Counted from the first letter of the stretch, positions 1-6,666 are shown. The stretch: 13,633 bases of DNA from Acidobacteriota bacterium (GCA_028873155.1 JAGWML010000055.1:1-13633); one strand, 5' to 3'. Notes: generated by a model from the letters alone, not told the origin. A program made the numbers and translations.

Positions 1-293
1 AGATTCCTGTGGTCATTTTGTCCCATATGCCTTCCGCCAAGGGACCACGGCTGACAAGGGACCCCGCCTGCAAGCAAATCGATGTTCGTGCCGAAGTCTG
101 AATATCTAATTGTCCGTACATCCGCTTCTTGGACTGGCCAGTTACGAACATACTTCAAGCCACGGCGCCTGTTCTCGTTCATCGATGAACATGCGTCGTG
201 ATCCCATTCCACCACGGCGAGATGCTCGAAGCCCGCGCGGGACGAGCCGAGGGCCAAACCGCCAGCTCCTGCGAATAATTCGAGGGAACGCAT
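1..293 (-). CDS. dcm: DNA cytosine-5 methyltransferase, N-terminal part (runs off left edge)
   Basis: This partial gene starts at ATG 293 and stays open to position 1, giving 97 complete codons. The product would transfer a methyl group from S-adenosylmethionine to C5 of cytosine in a specific DNA site. Visible motifs, in family order: motif I LELFAGAGG (residues 4-12) for AdoMet binding; an acidic residue at the end of the next strand (VVEWD, about 27-31); an ADVR segment (57-60); and motif IV GGVPCQPWS (76-84), with Cys80 as the catalytic nucleophile. A good Shine-Dalgarno GGAG lies 9 nt before the ATG, inside the end of vsr. Only 3 nt separate the vsr stop from this ATG, so the two are almost certainly co-transcribed and perhaps translationally coupled. 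The target-recognition domain lies outside the window, so specificity is unknown. Low GC by local standards suggests transfer. Confidence 0.93.
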   Translation of the reverse strand, partial: MRSLELFAGAGGLALGSSRAGFEHLAVVEWDHDACSSMNENRRRGLKYVRNWPVQEADVRTIRYSDFGTNIDLLAGGVPCQPWSLGGRHMGQNDHRN

Positions 294-296
294 GAT

Positions 297-695
297 CTAG
301 GACTCCAAGAACCGCCGGAGACGAGCAGGCAAGGTTGCCCGCCTCAGTTGACACTCCCACACTATCAGGACTCGCCACCCCAATGAGCGCAAGGCCTGTT
401 GATTTCTTAGGTCCCTTTCCCGATTCTGTAGGAGTTTCTTCATCCAGAAGCCTAATCGGGATTTTGGTTGTCTTCCGCAACCAGGGTGCTGGTGCCAGAA
501 ACATCCATGCACGAAGATGATCTTTCTTAGCTTTGGGAAAACCATGTCTGGTGTCCCTGGAAGACTTCGGACATGAAGCCGATACCGGAATCCTAGGCCG
601 TGAACCAGGCACCGCACGGCCATCTCTGGGCCGGTATCCTTGCTCCTGATGCGAGACATCCGCTCGCTTCGCTCTGTTTTGGAAAGATTGTCCAC
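297..695 (-). CDS. vsr: very short patch repair endonuclease Vsr
   Basis: Vsr nicks 5' of the T in T:G mismatches left when 5-methylcytosine deaminates at a Dcm-type site, starting short-patch repair. The chosen GTG start gives 132 aa, slightly shorter than E. coli Vsr. Opening with TERSERMSRIRSKDTGPE is typical of the family. Matching residues by eye to E. coli Vsr: Asp50 (in PGTPDMVFPK) is the catalytic Asp; His63, Trp67 and His68 lie in FVHGCFWHQH; the zinc ligands would be Cys65, His70, Cys73 and Cys115 (in VLIVWECQ). E. coli Thr63 is Val62 here. A longer in-frame reading from an ATG at 842 would begin inside a palindromic repeat and encode nothing Vsr-like, so GTG 695 (AGGA about 13 nt upstream) is preferred. 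ATG 659 is possible but would cut conserved residues. GC is about 53% in a sampled stretch. Confidence 0.93.
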   Translation of the reverse strand: MDNLSKTERSERMSRIRSKDTGPEMAVRCLVHGLGFRYRLHVRSLPGTPDMVFPKLRKIIFVHGCFWHQHPGCGRQPKSRLGFWMKKLLQNRERDLRNQQALRSLGWRVLIVWECQLRRATLPARLRRFLES

Positions 696-775
696 AGGGT
701 GTGAGGTTCCTGCAATGCATTCTAGCGTGGCCGCAACGAACCTGACGCTGCCGTTGCTGCCTGGGGAGTAGTTTC

Positions 776-841
776 TGTCAGGGGCTGAAGCCCTGCCATT
801 TTGCGGGCGTTCTGCGGCACGGCTGGAGCCGTGCCCTGACA
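776..841. repeat. REP/MITE-like palindromic element with two internal hairpins
   Basis: An 8-bp terminal inverted repeat, TGTCAGGG (776-783) and CCCTGACA (834-841), encloses two smaller hairpins. One is GGGCT-GA-AGCCC at 782-793. The other has a 9-bp stem GGCACGGCT/AGCCGTGCC with a GG loop at 816-835. The whole can fold as a cruciform. It lies between vsr and rplT and codes for nothing. The design resembles bacterial REP/BIME elements spread by RAYT-type transposases; whether it is multicopy cannot be seen here. Confidence 0.6.
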
Positions 842-867
842 CGAGACGGGCGACCCCACAACGCCGA

Positions 868-891
868 AAGCCCCGGAGGGTTCCGGGGCTT
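868..891 (-). terminator. intrinsic terminator-like hairpin after rplT
   Basis: A perfect 10-bp stem AAGCCCCGGA/TCCGGGGCTT with a 4-nt loop sits about 31 bp past the rplT stop. The U-tract on the minus strand is short (CTTTCGG), so termination may be incomplete. The stem reads equally well on the plus strand. Confidence 0.6.
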
Positions 892-922
892 CTGGTTGTG
901 TTGCTGCCTGCTGAATTGTTGC

Positions 923-1291
923 TTACGCGGTCTTGGCGGCGAGGGCGGCTTTGGCCTTGTTGGCGAGGTCGGTGAAGCCGGCGGCGTCCTTGACGGCGAT
1001 GTCGGCGAGGACCTTGCGGTCGAGCTCGATGCCGGCCTTTTTGAGGCCGCTGATGAACTGCGAGTAGCTGGTGCCGTTGAGCTTGGCGGCGGCGGAGATG
1101 CGGACAATCCAGAGGGAGCGGAACTGGCGCTTCTTCTGGCGGCGGCCGGTGTAGGCGAACTTGAGGCCGCGTTCGACGGCTTCCTGGGCTGCCTGGTAGA
1201 GCTTGGATTTTGTAAGGAAGTAGCCGCTTGCGCGCTCGAGAATCTTTTTGCGCCGGTCATGGCGCTTGGTGCTGCGTTTTACGCGAGGCAT
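923..1291 (-). CDS. rplT: 50S ribosomal protein L20
   Basis: L20 binds 23S rRNA directly and is needed early in 50S assembly. The 122-aa product carries the full family pattern: a very basic N-terminal extension (MPRVKRSTKRHDRRKKILERASGY), then the Arg-rich GRRQKKRQFRSLWIVRI block (about 49-65), then the globular C-terminal half with ISAAAKLNGTSYSQFISGLKKAGIELDRKVLADIA. Length is close to the usual 117-120 aa. The ATG is preceded by GGAG at 7 nt spacing. It follows rpmI on the same strand with an unusually long 162-bp gap for this pair, and ends before a hairpin terminator. In many bacteria L20 represses its own operon by binding mRNA; infC, the usual first gene, is not here. Confidence 0.98.
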   Translation of the reverse strand: MPRVKRSTKRHDRRKKILERASGYFLTKSKLYQAAQEAVERGLKFAYTGRRQKKRQFRSLWIVRISAAAKLNGTSYSQFISGLKKAGIELDRKVLADIAVKDAAGFTDLANKAKAALAAKTA

Positions 1292-1425
1292 GGGTGTTCT
1301 CCGTTTGGGTGGTGGTGGCGGTTACGCGGCTGGAGGCAGGAGAGACGGCCATGATGGCGGTCCGGGCCTCTTCACTCGCTCGTTCAATGCCTGATCTCTC
1401 GGCGGGGTATGGTGCGCGCCGCCGG

Positions 1426-1445
1426 GGGCCTCTCCACTGAGGCCC
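1426..1445 (-). other. hairpin in the rpmI-rplT intercistronic spacer
   Basis: A 7-bp stem GGGCCTC/GAGGCCC with a 6-nt loop begins 8 nt past the rpmI stop on the minus strand. No U-run follows, so it looks more like an RNA processing, stability or partial attenuation element than a terminator. Confidence 0.4.
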
Positions 1446-1453
1446 GACTGCAA

Positions 1454-1651
1454 TCAGGCGTAAGGAATCATGCGCGCGACCTTTGCGTAGTCGCCGTCGG
1501 AGACAAGCACGATTTTGCCGAGCTTGCGCTTGACCTTGGGCGATTTGGACGAAAGGATGTGGCGCGTCTTGGTCTGGCCCCGCTTGATTTTGCCGGTGCC
1601 GGTCTTTTTGAAGCGCTTGGCCGCGCCCGAATGGGTCTTCAACTTGGGCAT
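1454..1651 (-). CDS. rpmI: 50S ribosomal protein L35
   Basis: This small, highly basic protein of 65 aa belongs to the large ribosomal subunit. It shows the L35 signature MPKLKTHSGAAKRFKKTGTGKIK at the N-terminus, then KTRHILSSKSPKVKRKL, and the usual end VARMIPYA. Length is exactly typical. The ATG has a purine-rich stretch (AAAGAGAAGA) just upstream as a likely ribosome binding site. It is the first gene of a two-gene minus-strand unit with rplT. The gene that would normally precede it, infC (translation initiation factor IF-3), is absent; the neighbour on that side is divergent cysS, so the unit must have its own promoter in the 284-bp intergenic region. Confidence 0.98.
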   Translation of the reverse strand: MPKLKTHSGAAKRFKKTGTGKIKRGQTKTRHILSSKSPKVKRKLGKIVLVSDGDYAKVARMIPYA

Positions 1652-1713
1652 TGTCTTCTCTTTGTCAGTACCGGCTGCAGAGGGGAGTCCTCGGGCCGGG
1701 TTCGCGTTGAAGG

Positions 1714-1729
1714 GCAGGGACTTCCCTGC
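1714..1729 (-). promoter_or_regulatory. palindrome in the rpmI leader
   Basis: A near-perfect 16-bp palindrome, GCAGGGA-2 nt-TCCCTGC, lies 63-78 bp upstream of the rpmI start, inside the predicted 5' leader. As RNA it would need a larger loop or partial opening of the stem; as DNA it could be a dimeric protein site. It is a candidate cis-element for ribosomal-protein autoregulation, but no known L20-binding fold was recognised. Confidence 0.35.
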
Positions 1730-1772
1730 GCCTTTCCCGGAACAGAAACTGCGCCGGGAGACGAACTTATCC

Positions 1773-1778
1773 AGTATA
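1773..1778 (-). promoter_or_regulatory. rpmI: putative -10 box for rpmI-rplT
   Basis: Minus-strand TATACT (5 of 6 to the sigma70 consensus) lies about 120 bp upstream of rpmI in an otherwise GC-rich spacer. No convincing -35 was found 17 bp further up (TAGCCC there). It would give a leader of roughly 115 nt containing the 1714-1729 palindrome. Confidence 0.4.
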
Positions 1779-1863
1779 CCCCAGGCTGGATTCTGGGGCT
1801 ACCGGGAGGCATTTACCGCAGGCAGCGCGCACGGCATCCCACGTCGGCTCCGCCGCGTCCCGC

Positions 1864-1872
1864 TGCTACAAT
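1864..1872 (+). promoter_or_regulatory. cysS: putative extended -10 promoter for cysS
   Basis: TGCTACAAT has the extended -10 form TG-N-TANNNT and lies 64-72 bp upstream of the cysS ATG. No good -35 is visible, which is normal for extended -10 promoters. Transcription would start near 1879. Confidence 0.45.
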
Positions 1873-1935
1873 CAGAATTGGCCGCAATGCGCACTCTTTC
1901 AATCGCTTGCAGCATCAGATCGTCAGGCCATCACG

Positions 1936-3414
1936 ATGACTCTCCGCCTTTTTAATACCCTCACGGGACAGATGGACGACCTGGTCCCTTCGGACGGCCA
2001 GGCCCTGCGCATGTATGCTTGCGGGCCGACGGTCTATGACTACGGCCACATCGGCAACTTCCGCACGTTTCTACAGGTGGACGTTCTGCGCCGAACCCTG
2101 AAGCTGATGGGCATGAAGCTGCAGCACGTCATGAACATCACCGACGTGGACGACAAGATCATTCGCAACTCGACCGCCGCGGGCATTCCCATCAGCGAGT
2201 ACACGCCGCGCTACGTGGACGCGTTCTTTGAGGACCTGGATGCGCTGCGCGTGGAGCGGCCGGAGCAGATTGCCCGCGCCACGGAAAACATTGACCGCAT
2301 GGTGGCGCTGATCCAGAAGCTCGCCGATGCGAAGGCCGCGTACCAGACCGAAGACGGCTCCTGGTACTTCCGCCTCTCGGCATTCCCTGAGTACGGCAAG
2401 CTGAGCAAGAAAGACTTGAGCGGCATGGAAGACGGGGCGCGCGTCGATGTAGACGAATACGAGAAGGACTCCGCCCGCGACTTTGCCCTGTGGAAGGCCG
2501 CCAAGCCCGGCGAAACCGCGTGGGATGCGCCGATCGGCCGCGGCCGCCCCGGCTGGCACATCGAGTGCTCCGCCATGTCCATGGCTTACCTCGGTGACAG
2601 CTTCGACCTCCACGCCGGCGGCGAGGACCTGATGTTTCCGCACCACGAGAACGAGATTGCGCAAAGCGAAACGGTGACGCACAAACCGCTCGCGCATCAC
2701 TGGATGCATGTGCGCTTTCTGCTCGTGGATGGCCGAAAGATGGCCAAGAGCGAGGGCAACTTCTACACGCTGCGCGACCTGCTTCTGCGCGGCTACAAGG
2801 CCTCGGCCATTCGCCTTGCGCTCATCTCGGTGCCGTACCGTCACCAGCTCAACTTCACCTTCGACGGCCTTACGGAAGCCACCCACGCCATCGAGCGCCT
2901 GCGCACCTTCCGCGAGCGGCTGGCCAAGGGCGCATTCGCTGCCGGGTCCAATCCCGCGATGAAGGACGCTGCAGAAAAGGCCCACACCGACTACATGGCC
3001 GCGCTGGCCAACGACCTGAACACCGCCGAGGCCCGCGCACCTATCTTCGATCTCGTGCGCACGGCAAACACTGCGATTGATCAGGGCCAGTTGCTCGCGG
3101 AGGATCGCGACGCCATCCTCGCCGTGCTCCGCGCCTTCGACGCGGTCTTCGATGTCATCGAGGACAGGGACGCCGAACCCACGCGCCGAGCTATCGCGTG
3201 GGCGCAGCAGACGGGCCGCGCCGCCGACATCGCGCCTGAGCTGCTCGCCCGTCAGTCGCTCAGCGACGAGGCCATTGACACGCTCGTCGCAGAACGCACC
3301 CTTGCCAAGAAGCAACGCAACTTCGCGCGTGCGGACCAGATTCGCAACGAACTCGCAGAGAAGGGTGTCATCCTCGAAGACTCCAAAGACGGCGTGCGCT
3401 GGAAGCGGAAGTAA
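1936..3414 (+). CDS. cysS: cysteinyl-tRNA synthetase
   Basis: This class I aminoacyl-tRNA synthetase of 492 aa charges tRNA-Cys with cysteine in the cytoplasm. The catalytic signatures are complete: HIGN (38-41) and KMAKS (268-272) bind ATP. The zinc site that selects cysteine is present as Cys29 (YACGPTVYD), Cys211 (WHIECSAMS), His236 and Glu240 (MFPHHENE). GGEDLMFPHHENEIAQ and the C-terminal end ILEDSKDGVRWKRK are typical of CysS. Length is as expected (about 460-500). The start MTLRLFNTLTG matches the usual beginning of the family; its ribosome binding site is weak (CAGG). It is divergent from rpmI and lies 29 bp upstream of a small membrane-protein gene, with which it may be co-transcribed. 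Confidence 0.98.
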   Translation: MTLRLFNTLTGQMDDLVPSDGQALRMYACGPTVYDYGHIGNFRTFLQVDVLRRTLKLMGMKLQHVMNITDVDDKIIRNSTAAGIPISEYTPRYVDAFFEDLDALRVERPEQIARATENIDRMVALIQKLADAKAAYQTEDGSWYFRLSAFPEYGKLSKKDLSGMEDGARVDVDEYEKDSARDFALWKAAKPGETAWDAPIGRGRPGWHIECSAMSMAYLGDSFDLHAGGEDLMFPHHENEIAQSETVTHKPLAHHWMHVRFLLVDGRKMAKSEGNFYTLRDLLLRGYKASAIRLALISVPYRHQLNFTFDGLTEATHAIERLRTFRERLAKGAFAAGSNPAMKDAAEKAHTDYMAALANDLNTAEARAPIFDLVRTANTAIDQGQLLAEDRDAILAVLRAFDAVFDVIEDRDAEPTRRAIAWAQQTGRAADIAPELLARQSLSDEAIDTLVAERTLAKKQRNFARADQIRNELAEKGVILEDSKDGVRWKRK

Positions 3415-3443
3415 CGCCGCACAGAAGCCGCAGGAGAATCCCC

Positions 3444-3989
3444 ATGGAAGCCAACGAAGCCCACGAACTGCAGGAACACGCCGAGCATGGCGCGCATGAC
3501 CAGGCGATGCGCCCGGTTGCCTTCACCATGAGCGTGCTCGCTGTCTGCATTGCGATCACGACTGTGCTGGGCCACCGCACGCACACGGAGGCCGTGCTCG
3601 ACCAGAACAAGGCCACCGACCAGTGGAATCTGTATCAGGCCAAAAAGATCCGCTCCAACAATACGGCGCTCATCCAGGAACTGCTCAGCGTCGAAGATGT
3701 CAGCAACAAACAGGCCGCCGCAGACCTCGCAAAGTCCTATGCCGATCACCAGGAGAAGTGGGCTGCTGACCTCAAGGACGAACAGGAGAAGGCTGAAGCG
3801 CTGGAGAAGAAGGTGGACCTGGCCGAGACCCGCGCCAATCGCTTCGATCTGGGTGAGGCGCTGCTGGAGATCGGGCTTGTCGTGACCTCCGTTACGCTTC
3901 TCACGCACAGCCGCGTCTACTGGCACTTTGGCTTGCTCTTCGCTGTTGTGGGTGCGGTCTTCGCCGCTTCCGCGTTCGTGGTTCGCTAG
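3444..3989 (+). CDS. DUF4337-type small membrane protein
   Basis: A 181-aa protein of unknown function that resembles the DUF4337 family. It starts with a His/Glu-rich tail (MEANEAHELQEHAEHGAHD), then one membrane segment (about 24-42, AFTMSVLAVCIAITTVLG). A soluble helical stretch with the QWNLYQAKKIRSN motif follows, then a Lys/Glu coiled coil (about 95-130), and two C-terminal membrane segments (about 136-156 and 160-180). A good AGGAGA site precedes ATG 3444. It follows cysS by 29 bp on the same strand, which suggests read-through but no functional link. Its stop overlaps the stop of a convergent small gene within CTAG. The family call is from memory of the pattern. Confidence 0.85.
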   Translation: MEANEAHELQEHAEHGAHDQAMRPVAFTMSVLAVCIAITTVLGHRTHTEAVLDQNKATDQWNLYQAKKIRSNNTALIQELLSVEDVSNKQAAADLAKSYADHQEKWAADLKDEQEKAEALEKKVDLAETRANRFDLGEALLEIGLVVTSVTLLTHSRVYWHFGLLFAVVGAVFAASAFVVR

Positions 3990-4237
3990 CGCGCAATCAG
4001 TGGTGCGGGCAGGCGCGTGCCGGTACGTTCCAGAAAGAGGCGCATGCGCAGCGCTTCGGCTCGCTGGGCGGCAACCAGGTGCATCTGACGGCAGACATGG
4101 TCTTCGTGGCCGAGCTCGGCGATGCGGGCTTCGTCCGCGGCAGCGTCGCGCTCGAGCTTCTGAATGCGCTCTTCAATGGAGCGGCGGAAGCGGGAACTAA
4201 TCTCGAAGGTCTCGTGGCATTGCAGTGGTTGGAACAT
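3986..4237 (-). CDS. small hypothetical coiled-coil protein
   Basis: An 83-aa protein from ATG 4237; a GTG at 4246 would add three residues. No family was recognised. The sequence is mostly charged and helical: RRSIEERIQKLERDAAADEARIAEL (about residues 17-41, given in parts: heptad-like I, L, A, I positions) suggests a short coiled coil. This is followed by a His/Cys-containing segment (LGHEDHVCRQMHLV) and an Arg-rich helix. No signal peptide or membrane segment is seen. The ribosome binding site is poor (GGGG about 10 nt upstream). Regular amphipathic composition and lack of competing genes favour a real gene, but it could be a chance reading frame. Confidence 0.55.
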   Translation of the reverse strand: MFQPLQCHETFEISSRFRRSIEERIQKLERDAAADEARIAELGHEDHVCRQMHLVAAQRAEALRMRLFLERTGTRLPAPLIAR

Positions 4238-4361
4238 GGCGCGCACCCCGCTGCGGTGAGATTGAAGGTTGGATTCTTCAACCTAAAGTTTCTGCCTACT
4301 TGGGCGATAGTGTCAGATAAGGCTGCTTTTCGCCAGATTACGGCGAACCATGGCGACGGTT

Positions 4362-4390
4362 ACTGAGTGTCCGGAAATTGGACACTCAGT
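4362..4390. terminator. 11-bp perfect inverted repeat, possible terminator or operator
   Basis: ACTGAGTGTCC (4362-4372) and GGACACTCAGT (4380-4390) flank a 7-nt AT-rich spacer, 21 bp beyond the lipoprotein gene's stop. The position suits a terminator for that gene, but neither strand has a U-run after it. The core TGTCC-N7-GGACA could also be a dimeric protein site. Confidence 0.5.
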
Positions 4391-4411
4391 GCCGTTGCGC
4401 GGCAGCAGCCC

Positions 4412-5476
4412 TTAGCGATGCTGAAGCTGTGGGCCCTGCTGCGGCTCGTTCTGCACCGCGCCCGATGGCCCGACCATGACGGTGACAACCACCGGCGACT
4501 GCAGTTTGAAATTGACGATGGACTCGGCTGGAATCTGCACCTGCTGGCCTCGGGTGATGGCGTTGACGCCTGCGCCCGCGCCGCCGCCGGCGATGGCGCC
4601 GATGGCGGCACCTTTGCCTCCACCGGCGAGTGCACCGATGATGGCGCCCAGGGCGGCGCCGCCGCCGGCCTTCTCTGCCGTGTTCTTACCGCGGCCCGCA
4701 CCCTGCGTGCCGTACTGGTCGGTGGAGAGGTCAAGCTTCTGATTGTGCGCCGTGATCTGGGTGAGCTGTATAGCGAGAGCCGCGTTGCCTTTGAAGTGCG
4801 CAGCCTCCTTGGCATCGGTCACGACGCCGATCGCGGGCGAGCCGTGCGGAATGGCGACCAGTCCTTCGACGACGACGTCCTGCGCCAGCGTGGCGTGGAA
4901 GGCATCGTTGGTCTGCGCGGTCTTGCTGTCGAGCGTCTCCGCCATTCGCACGGAGATGGGCGTTCCAGCGGGGATGACGACCTGGCGGGCGACGGGTTGC
5001 GCTGGCTGTGGCGGCGCACTGGGCTGAACGGGCTGCGAAGGCTGGCTGATGGGCGCTGGCGGCGGCGAGGTGCGCGCCTGGGTATCACGCCGCTGCTGAC
5101 GCGCAGGCGGACCTTGCCGTTCCTCGCGCTGCGGGGGCGCCGCGGCTGCCTGCGGCTGCACGGTGAGATTGTTGACTACGGTCTTGACTCCTGCGATGGA
5201 GCCGCTGTCATTTCCGGCAAGGGCTCTGGAGGCATCGTCGCTCGCCGAGCCGCTGAGCGTGGCGACTCCGTTGGCGACGCTGACCTGAATCGGCTGATTG
5301 GCCAGCGCCTGTTCGCCCTGGATCTTCGCCTGGATGTCGCTGGCAATCTGCTGGTCGGTTCGCTCGGCCGGTTGAGGAGCCTGTGTCTTGCAGCCTGCGA
5401 TGCAGGCGACTGCGAGGGTCAGCATGGCTACCCCGGCCAGCCAGTCGCGCTTGAAGTGGATGGCACTTGCTTTCAT
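4412..5476 (-). CDS. BON-domain lipoprotein with glycine-zipper C-terminal region
   Basis: A 354-aa predicted lipoprotein. The ATG at 5476 has a strong GGAGGA site; an in-frame extension to 5581 adds nothing protein-like. The N-terminus has a hydrophobic segment and the lipobox IAGC with Cys29 as the lipidated residue. Residues about 40-108 look like a BON domain (QIASDIQAKIQGE..., IQVSVANGVATLSGSA..., VKTVVNNLTV), a fold associated with envelope or phospholipid binding. A Pro/Gln/Ala linker (about 109-163) leads to a beta-rich region (IPAGTPISVRM... DVVVEGLVAIPHGSPAIGVV). A glycine-zipper block (GGGAALGAIIGALAGGG and GGGAGAGVNA) interrupts this region before it closes with IPAESIVNFKL. The C-terminal half resembles beta-domain proteins common in Acidobacteriota. 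It lies downstream of a VWFA gene on the same strand (128 bp gap). Exact role unknown. Confidence 0.85.
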   Translation of the reverse strand: MKASAIHFKRDWLAGVAMLTLAVACIAGCKTQAPQPAERTDQQIASDIQAKIQGEQALANQPIQVSVANGVATLSGSASDDASRALAGNDSGSIAGVKTVVNNLTVQPQAAAAPPQREERQGPPARQQRRDTQARTSPPPAPISQPSQPVQPSAPPQPAQPVARQVVIPAGTPISVRMAETLDSKTAQTNDAFHATLAQDVVVEGLVAIPHGSPAIGVVTDAKEAAHFKGNAALAIQLTQITAHNQKLDLSTDQYGTQGAGRGKNTAEKAGGGAALGAIIGALAGGGKGAAIGAIAGGGAGAGVNAITRGQQVQIPAESIVNFKLQSPVVVTVMVGPSGAVQNEPQQGPQLQHR

Positions 5477-5604
5477 GGGTCTTCCTCCGCTGCTGTTTCC
5501 ATGGCGGGCATTCTCACGATTCCCGCCTCGAAAGAGAATCGATTGGATGGACGGCTTTGTGTCGGCGCGGCCGGGCTGCACGATGCAATCTCGCGCGCTG
5601 CCGC

Positions 5605-6666
5605 TCAGTTGCCCTCTGCCGTAGGTGCAAAGTAGCCTCTGCGCACCTGCACCTTCATGCCTTCTCCGCAGGAGACGGCTACGTGGCGGAAGGTACCGTC
5701 CAGTTTATTGTTGGTGGGAGTGTAGGTCGCCACGTACTGGGTGCGCAACTCGTCTTCGATCTGCTCGAAGGCTTCCTCGAGTTTTTTGCCGTTGCTGCCG
5801 ACGTTGATAACGCGGCCGCCGGTCTCCTGCGACATCTTGCTGGCAGCGGAATATCCGCCATAGCCCATGCTGAAGCCGCCGTAGAAACCGGTGTCGGCGA
5901 TGAGGATGACATAGATGATGGCATTGGAGCGCTGGGCGGCTGCGATGGCGTCGTTAATCTTGGCCCGGCTGCCCTCATCCTCGCCGTCGGTCAGGATAAT
6001 CATGGCCTTGCGGCCCGTCTCCTGGTTGAGCTTGTCGTTGGACGCCATTTCGACGGCATCGTAGAGCAGCGTGCCCTTGGGTGTTCCCTGCACAGGAATG
6101 GTGCCGCCGCCCAGTCCCGGAATGCCGGCTGCGCCGTTGCCGCCCGCAGTGTTGATCTGCGCTTTGTTCATCGCCCGCGAAAGCAGGCGCGCGCTGTTGG
6201 TGAAGTCCTGCAGCAGGTCCACATTGACGTCGAAGGAGAGAAGGAATGCCTGGTCCTTGGGCTTGAGGACGCGGGAGAGGAATTCGCTGCCTGCCTGCTG
6301 CTCGAGAGGCAGGACACGATATTGGCTGCCGGAAGTATCCAGCAGAATGCCGAGGGTCAGCGGCAGGTTGTTTTCCGCAACAAAGCTCTTGAAGGTCTGG
6401 GGTGTCTTGTCCTCGGCGACGTTGCAGTCATTCTTGTTGAGATGAGGAACGAGATTGCCGTTCTTATCCTTGACGGTAAAGAAGAGGTCGACGAGGTTGA
6501 CCTGGACCTTGAAGGTCGCCACGGGCTGGTCGTCGGGAGACGGCGCGGGCGCGGTGCTCACAGGCGGCGCGTCCGGCGACGGAGCCAACTGTGCCGGGGC
6601 TGTGCGCACAAAGCTGGCTAGACACAGGACCACGACAACGGGGATGAGACGGGTGCGCATGTTCAT
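5605..6666 (-). CDS. secreted VWFA-domain protein (acidobacterial VWFA-related family)
   Basis: A 353-aa exported protein. A signal peptide (RTRLIPVVVVLCLASFVRTAPAQ) precedes a Pro/Ala/Ser-rich stretch. Next comes a short beta domain (about 52-98, VNLVDLFFTVKDKNGNLVPHL), then a VWA domain. The metal-ion adhesion site is intact: DTSGS (110-114), a Thr in GTLLYDA (199) and the Asp in LTDGED (227). A C-terminal VRRGYFAP motif (341-348) is shared with the divergent paralogue. This is the architecture of the large acidobacterial VWFA-related family, whose function is unknown; binding of protein or peptide ligands is inferred from VWA domains in general. ATG 6660 is an alternative start two codons inside. 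GAGG about 13 nt upstream is a weak ribosome site. Confidence 0.92.
   Translation of the reverse strand: MNMRTRLIPVVVVLCLASFVRTAPAQLAPSPDAPPVSTAPAPSPDDQPVATFKVQVNLVDLFFTVKDKNGNLVPHLNKNDCNVAEDKTPQTFKSFVAENNLPLTLGILLDTSGSQYRVLPLEQQAGSEFLSRVLKPKDQAFLLSFDVNVDLLQDFTNSARLLSRAMNKAQINTAGGNGAAGIPGLGGGTIPVQGTPKGTLLYDAVEMASNDKLNQETGRKAMIILTDGEDEGSRAKINDAIAAAQRSNAIIYVILIADTGFYGGFSMGYGGYSAASKMSQETGGRVINVGSNGKKLEEAFEQIEDELRTQYVATYTPTNNKLDGTFRHVAVSCGEGMKVQVRRGYFAPTAEGN

Noticed and set aside
696..842. N-terminal extension of Vsr to ATG 842
   Set aside because: The extra 49 residues would be encoded largely by the palindromic repeat and match nothing in Vsr; the GTG at 695 gives a family-like start.
2071..3315. 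Long open frame of 414 codons on the minus strand
   Set aside because: It lies wholly antisense to cysS, a certain gene, and is Val/His/Arg-rich, as expected of a reversed high-GC3 coding sequence.
4367..5635. Plus-strand open frame of 422 codons
   Set aside because: It is antisense to the lipoprotein gene, which has a lipobox, a good ribosome site and recognisable domains.
5467..6621. Plus-strand open frame of 384 codons
   Set aside because: It is antisense to the first VWFA gene, whose MIDAS motif and signal peptide are clear.
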